From Myrica gale (Eukaryota > Streptophyta > Magnoliopsida > Fagales > Myricaceae), in assembly GCA_963930655.1 (NCBI GenBank), contig OZ005607.1, positions 9,502,874-9,566,873 on the forward strand: 64,000 bases of DNA. The letters run 5' to 3'. The notes under the pieces are model-generated. The model ran no database searches and had not been told where the DNA came from. It saw nothing but the letters and a program-made list of their open reading frames with translations. The position numbers and the translations under genes are program-made. This document shows, piece by piece, positions 59,421 to 64,000 of this stretch (within the stretch, counting starts at the first letter, position 1; the number at the start of each line of letters is the position of its first letter).

Positions 59421-60993
59421 ATGCAATGCACGAATGGTGGTGTTCGTCTTTCCCGTACGTTCTCTTTAGCGAGATGGTTGTGGGCCCGCGACTCTTCGAC
59501 CAAGCTCTTCCTTGGAGGTCCTTTCTCCAACTCCCACTGCTGGATTTTCTTTTCATTTAGATAAAATACTATGTATCGTAACACACAGCTGTCTTAGGTA
59601 GACCTTTGCTTTCTTTTACTGGGTTTTCTAGGCAACCAAAGATGGGCTTTCTGCTCTTTCTCAGTTGGTGGAGAAAGAGAGGAAATGAGATATCTCATAT
59701 CTGGATGGGGGGTTTTAACATTCGAAATCAGTTTTCGTATTTTTCCCTTTTCCTGTTTTTCTTGAATATTAATTGGCAAAGATGTTGAATCAATGATGTA
59801 GAGGCCAGTTCTCTTTGAAGAGAATTTAGTTTGAGCGCCAAAATCATATTCCCAATTACAAAACCGTCATAGAGGATAATGGTAATCAATTATCTGTTCA
59901 CAAATTGAGTTCTAGAAGATTTTTTTCCCCTCCTTTTGCAATTTGGTTAGCTCGTTGAAATCAATATTCGCTTCGAAAAGCAATTTCTTCCATATAGCGA
60001 ATGATGCATTACTTAAGAGTTAACCTTGCTAAACAACATTTATTAGGCGCCAGAAAATGAATTCTTTGATCGTTCTGTGTGGATTGATTGAGTTTCCAGA
60101 ATACCTTACACCATGGCACAAATCCATTTATTCATTGAGTTTTAAATTGACGCAAGTGATGCTCAAAGGAGAGGCCAAACTTCCTTTTGCACTCCCAAAT
60201 GGATTACTTGATCCACATGTAGCATGGGGTCAAGAATGGTAGGTTTCTGCACCTTTTGCCGAGGAAATGGGGTCTGGAATAGTAGGTTTATCACGTGTTT
60301 CTGGGATTAGCATGGGGTCTGAAAACTTAGGTTTGTCAAGTTTTGATGGGGTCTCATAAGTTGACCTTAAATGTTCATTTAGTATGCTAACTGTGAATTT
60401 CAATAAGGCATATCGTACATGAATATTATCAGTTGGCAAGTTTAAGAAGATGGGCCTGAGAAAGAATTTGATTCTATGAAAAATGTCAGGTTTGTGTAGA
60501 CTTTTTTCCCTTGCGGCCTCAGAATATCATAACTTTTACAGCCAAATTCGTTAGGCTTAAGTATGTTTTGGTTTGTAGGGCTTTCGTATGACACCAATGA
60601 AGCTGTTCTCAGTGATGTTTTTGGACAACATGGTGAGATAATTGAAGGTAATGAAGTTTGTTGATCATGAATGTCATAAATGATCTTTCACATTTAAATT
60701 ACTCTAGATTTTCTTGAGGGAATTGTGCTGTGGTATTAGCAGTTAAAGTTATATGTGATCACGTGAGTGGGAGATCAAAAGGCTATGGGTTTGTACGCTT
60801 CACTTCAGAAATGTCAGCCACCACAGCTCTCAAAAAAATGGATGGTCAGGTAAACTTTTCATCATCTTAGAATTAGCCCTGTTAAGTTCCTAAATTTTAA
60901 TAAAAAAAGTACATTAATCATGTAAGTTGTCTTAATGATCCTTCTCAGTTATTGGATGGCAGAAATATTCGCGTGCATTTTGCCCACCAGTGA
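59421..60993 (+). CDS. Small RRM RNA-binding protein, probably mitochondrial
   Basis: Four exons, 59421-59517, 60579-60647, 60740-60849 and 60949-60993, join to 106 residues. The protein starts MQCTNGGVRLSRTFSLARWL, rich in Arg and Ser without acidic residues, like a mitochondrial presequence. One RRM follows: RNP2 KLFLGGLSYD, FGQHGEIIEAVKVICD, RNP1 KGYGFVRF and MDGQLLDGRNIRVHFAHQ, then a stop, so there is no glycine-rich tail. Relatives in plants act in organelle RNA editing or processing. An in-frame stop (TAA) lies three codons before this ATG, fixing the start. A donor-like GTATTA soon after the stop suggests 3' UTR introns. An alternative upstream exon (59219-59356) does not join in frame. 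Confidence 0.85.
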
Positions 60994-63900
60994 TGAAAAT
61001 ATGGATCTCAGGTATTATTTGAGTTAAATTCTTCAGTTTGTTTCATCCACATTCATCCCTAAAGAATTTTGGTGTTATGACTCAATTTCATGGGCTTGGG
61101 CATTCTGCTTAATCAGTCCCTCCAACGTTTCTTTCCATGGATGTTCACTTGACGAATTTAGAAACTTTCTTACCTCTTGGACATGTCATTTTTTATGCAT
61201 TAGATTCTAAAAGATTGTACGGGCGTCATAGGATCGTGTTCACTTTCCAAATATCAAGCATCTCTCATTATTCCTATGTTTCACCAACTCAGTGCTAAGA
61301 ATGGTCTAGCCTGCATTTAGCAGATTTTATAACTACCTCCAAGGTGTCCTCTTGCTTCTATGGTGATTTGTTGCTGCTATTGGATGAGATCTCAAGATGC
61401 ATTCAGTTCATGACATCTTTTGTTGTTAATTAAACATCCATATGCACCATGCATATGTGTTGAGTCAGTTAATATTGTTTGATGTAATGGAAGATTTAGT
61501 ATTGTTATTGGTCTTGGTGGCTGGGAAGGAGTTAGGAGCTTACCATAAATTTCGTTTGTGTGACCTTATGTATATATCTGTGTGTAGGTAAGCTATGATC
61601 ATCCCCCTCACCTCAAGGTTGCATCTCCCAAGACTCCTTCCCTTCCAATTGGAAATGAGAAAGTGGATACAATCGAGGGATATTTCAGTGTTGCGTGCTG
61701 TTAACTTCTGTGTTATAAATCTTACAGAACGTGTTTCAAGACAGGAGGCTTGAACAAACAGGAGGCTGACGCTTTTCTTTCATTTTTGAGCATTGTTGAA
61801 TTGAAGCCTAAAGTTTCCTCAGCCGTTTGTGATTTTGTAGGATGATTTATTGAAGTAGCTTTTGTCTAAGATCAAATACGTGGTCAACGGAAACTTGTTG
61901 CTTATTTCAGCAGGGACGGTGAAGTGGAGGCAAATTAGAGTCTGCAAGGTGATAGGAGTAGGTGGATCTAGACCAAGTTGTTAAATGAAAATTAAATTAA
62001 TTTTTTTTCTAAATAAAATTTAATTTGTGTTTTGATTGGTATTTTTATTCTTACCTGAGAAGTAGAGCCAATATTTGCCCCCTCGATAGTTTCCAGTGAA
62101 AAAAATGCTGGGGGCTAACAAAAAATGAATGGTTTCTAATCTTGTGGCATTGGAGTATACATTTCCACTCCCTGAGAATAGTCCCCTCCTTAAAGTGGAC
62201 GCTTAGAAAAGTATATATATTAACACGGACATTTCGCTAATAGAATGTAGGATGCATAGTCTGGACAGAGAAATCACCTAAAGCTCGTAAAATCATAATG
62301 AAACAGGCATATTTGAGATTGTCTCTGAATACACTACGAACCATTTGGAATTTTCCTTGCAATATTATCCAAACTCATTCTATTGTTAGGCATTTGACAA
62401 TGATTAAAGCAGAGGAATCCCTACATGGAACAGAAAAAAAAAATCAGCCTCGTCCTATCAAGAGGTTCCCTTTTCAGGCTTCAGGACTCTGTCTTTGCAA
62501 TTTCAACGAAAATCAGCCTTCCATTAATTATCTGGGCAGATTGAAACACAAAAGTCAGTATACAGGACAACAAGTGCTTTGAAGAACACTGGCACTTTAA
62601 TCAACCACGAAGCACAAAACAGCTAATGCAGTTGGTGTTTTACAGGAGAGAGGGTTGAAGCTCCAATTCATTGTCATACAGAAGTAAGAAACAAGAAAGG
62701 GGAAACCTATATAATGTAAAACTTCAGGGGTTTTTGTCCAAGAAAAGTCTAAAGGTATAACCATGCAAAAGCTTGGAGTTGTTTCCTCTTTTCTAGGTGG
62801 GAAAGTATGGGAGAGAAAAAAGTGTCGCAATTTGACCTTATTCTTATTAAAACAACACTGCTCATAATTGTATATCAAAGAAAATTACATGCAAACAGGG
62901 ACAAAGGTAGGAGGGGAATTATTTTGGGGAGGGGGGTTCTTTCTCTTGGCGTTAGGTAATTCCTACGCATCTCACCAACACCCTATCTCGTCCCACTAGG
63001 AGGTCCACATGTGCAAGAAGAACTTAACTTGTGTGATTCATATCAATCAATATCAAAACATAACTTAATTGGAGAGGATTTAAATTGGAAAGCAAACTTA
63101 AAAGTTATGATTTGCCACAGACACATGATTAGCTTCATGAAGAAAGAACTGCTTCCCCAGTTATTTACCCTAGTGCCTAATAGCCATCACCTGTGGATGA
63201 ATGAATAACCACTACTTTAAACAGTATGTTTCCAACAAAATATCCCCTCTTAAGCCTCATGGGTAACTTCTTCTACTTATGATTCTCGATTAGCTATTGG
63301 CATCTATGCAGAAGCTGATTTATGGGGCTTGCAATGTAAGCTTCATTTGGTCTATCCCTTCCTAAGCATGCACAATCAACTCATTAACGATTTTGGATGA
63401 TGCTGCACAAATAGAAAGAAAGGGAGAACAATACTGTGTGCAGTGATCCAATGTGTAGTAAGATAAAGTTGAGGGCATCTGTTACTCGCTTCTTAACTGA
63501 TTAAATGAAGTTGAATTGTATTCAAACATGAATGGTGCATGCTTTCTCTGGGTCCCTACGCCAGTTACTGCAATCTGTGGTGGAATGAATTGCTAGCATG
63601 ACATGATATGAACCTTTGACAATTCAAACAAATATGAATTATTCTTGGCATCTAACTAGATATCGAACGACAGTGATGGAAGAAAAAAGTCATTTATTCA
63701 TAATCTCAGCTGAAACTATTAGGTATTACACTGCAACAAATACTGCCATACATTTATGTGATCATCAAATTTATGCTTAAAAGAATATTAGCCTCTCAAT
63801 TCCTTGATGACACCCTCACTTGTTTTAACTTCTTAAAGAGTATGATCAACTTTTTTAAGATTGATCTTCAGCTTAACTACGAACAATAAAGACTATAGTT

Positions 63901-64000
63901 GATGAAAATCCAGTCGTACAATCATCCACTTTTTAGGTAAAAAGAAATTCACTTTCTTGGTTGTTCTAAAACCCCCAGTCAATTTATCCATAAATCTTAA
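60994..64000. other. Spacer to window end; no gene recognised
   Basis: The first part is probably the 3' UTR of the RRM gene, with introns (AG-flanked piece near 61588-61700). From 61750 to 64000 I see only non-coding sequence with short open frames lacking motifs. A gene beginning beyond 64000 cannot be excluded. Confidence 0.5.

Overview
This is nuclear DNA from a flowering plant, very probably a eudicot. It has intron-rich genes with GT-AG introns, plant-specific families (PIP aquaporin, a long P-type PPR, an ACR-type ACT-repeat protein, H2A with an SPKK tail), an ADF gene whose first exon codes only the start Met, AT-rich spacers and many small transposons. I cannot name the species.

Layout, left to right. 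415-2557 (+) is the 3' two thirds of a cytosolic UDP-glucuronate decarboxylase gene (UXS). 6819-7096 (-) encodes the 6-kDa mitochondrial ATP synthase subunit. 8.0-10.7 kb holds two inverted fragments of an SUVH4-like histone methyltransferase pseudogene with a hAT element between them. 11736-12047 (+) is histone H4. 15371-18490 (+) is an ACR9/ACR10-like four-ACT protein. 21524-29425 (+) is a conserved plant gene of unknown function whose introns carry a hAT element with a LINE fragment inside it and a nested foldback element. 31598-34815 (-) is the mRNA export adaptor ALY/REF. 34980-35052 is a divergent tRNA-Val(AAC). 36655-37017 (-) is a small membrane protein. 37987-39779 is a complete Pack-MULE carrying a PIP2 aquaporin gene without its last exon. 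42951-45669 (+) is a broken PPR gene. 47702-50085 (-) is actin-depolymerizing factor. 51949-54185 is a hAT element carrying an aleurain exon. 55350-56360 (+) is an H2A.W-type histone. 59421-60993 (+) is a small, probably mitochondrial RRM protein.

The genes are ordinary, separate housekeeping loci; I see no operon-like cooperation. One possible link is that the H4 and H2A promoters share a 26-27 bp block at a similar distance from the TATA box. The unusual part is the mobile DNA. I could read target-site duplications (TSDs) for three hAT elements (8 bp each), a gene-carrying MULE (9 bp), several TTA-flanked MITEs and a SINE. Two foldback MULEs have near-9-bp duplications. Two of these elements carry host gene exons, and a third carries a piece of a LINE.

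The best candidates for something undescribed are the aquaporin Pack-MULE, which has an open chimeric frame of 282 codons, and the aleurain-carrying hAT, whose left end plus target site is repeated three times in tandem.

All exon boundaries were read by eye from GT-AG sites and family knowledge. No alignment or database search was run.
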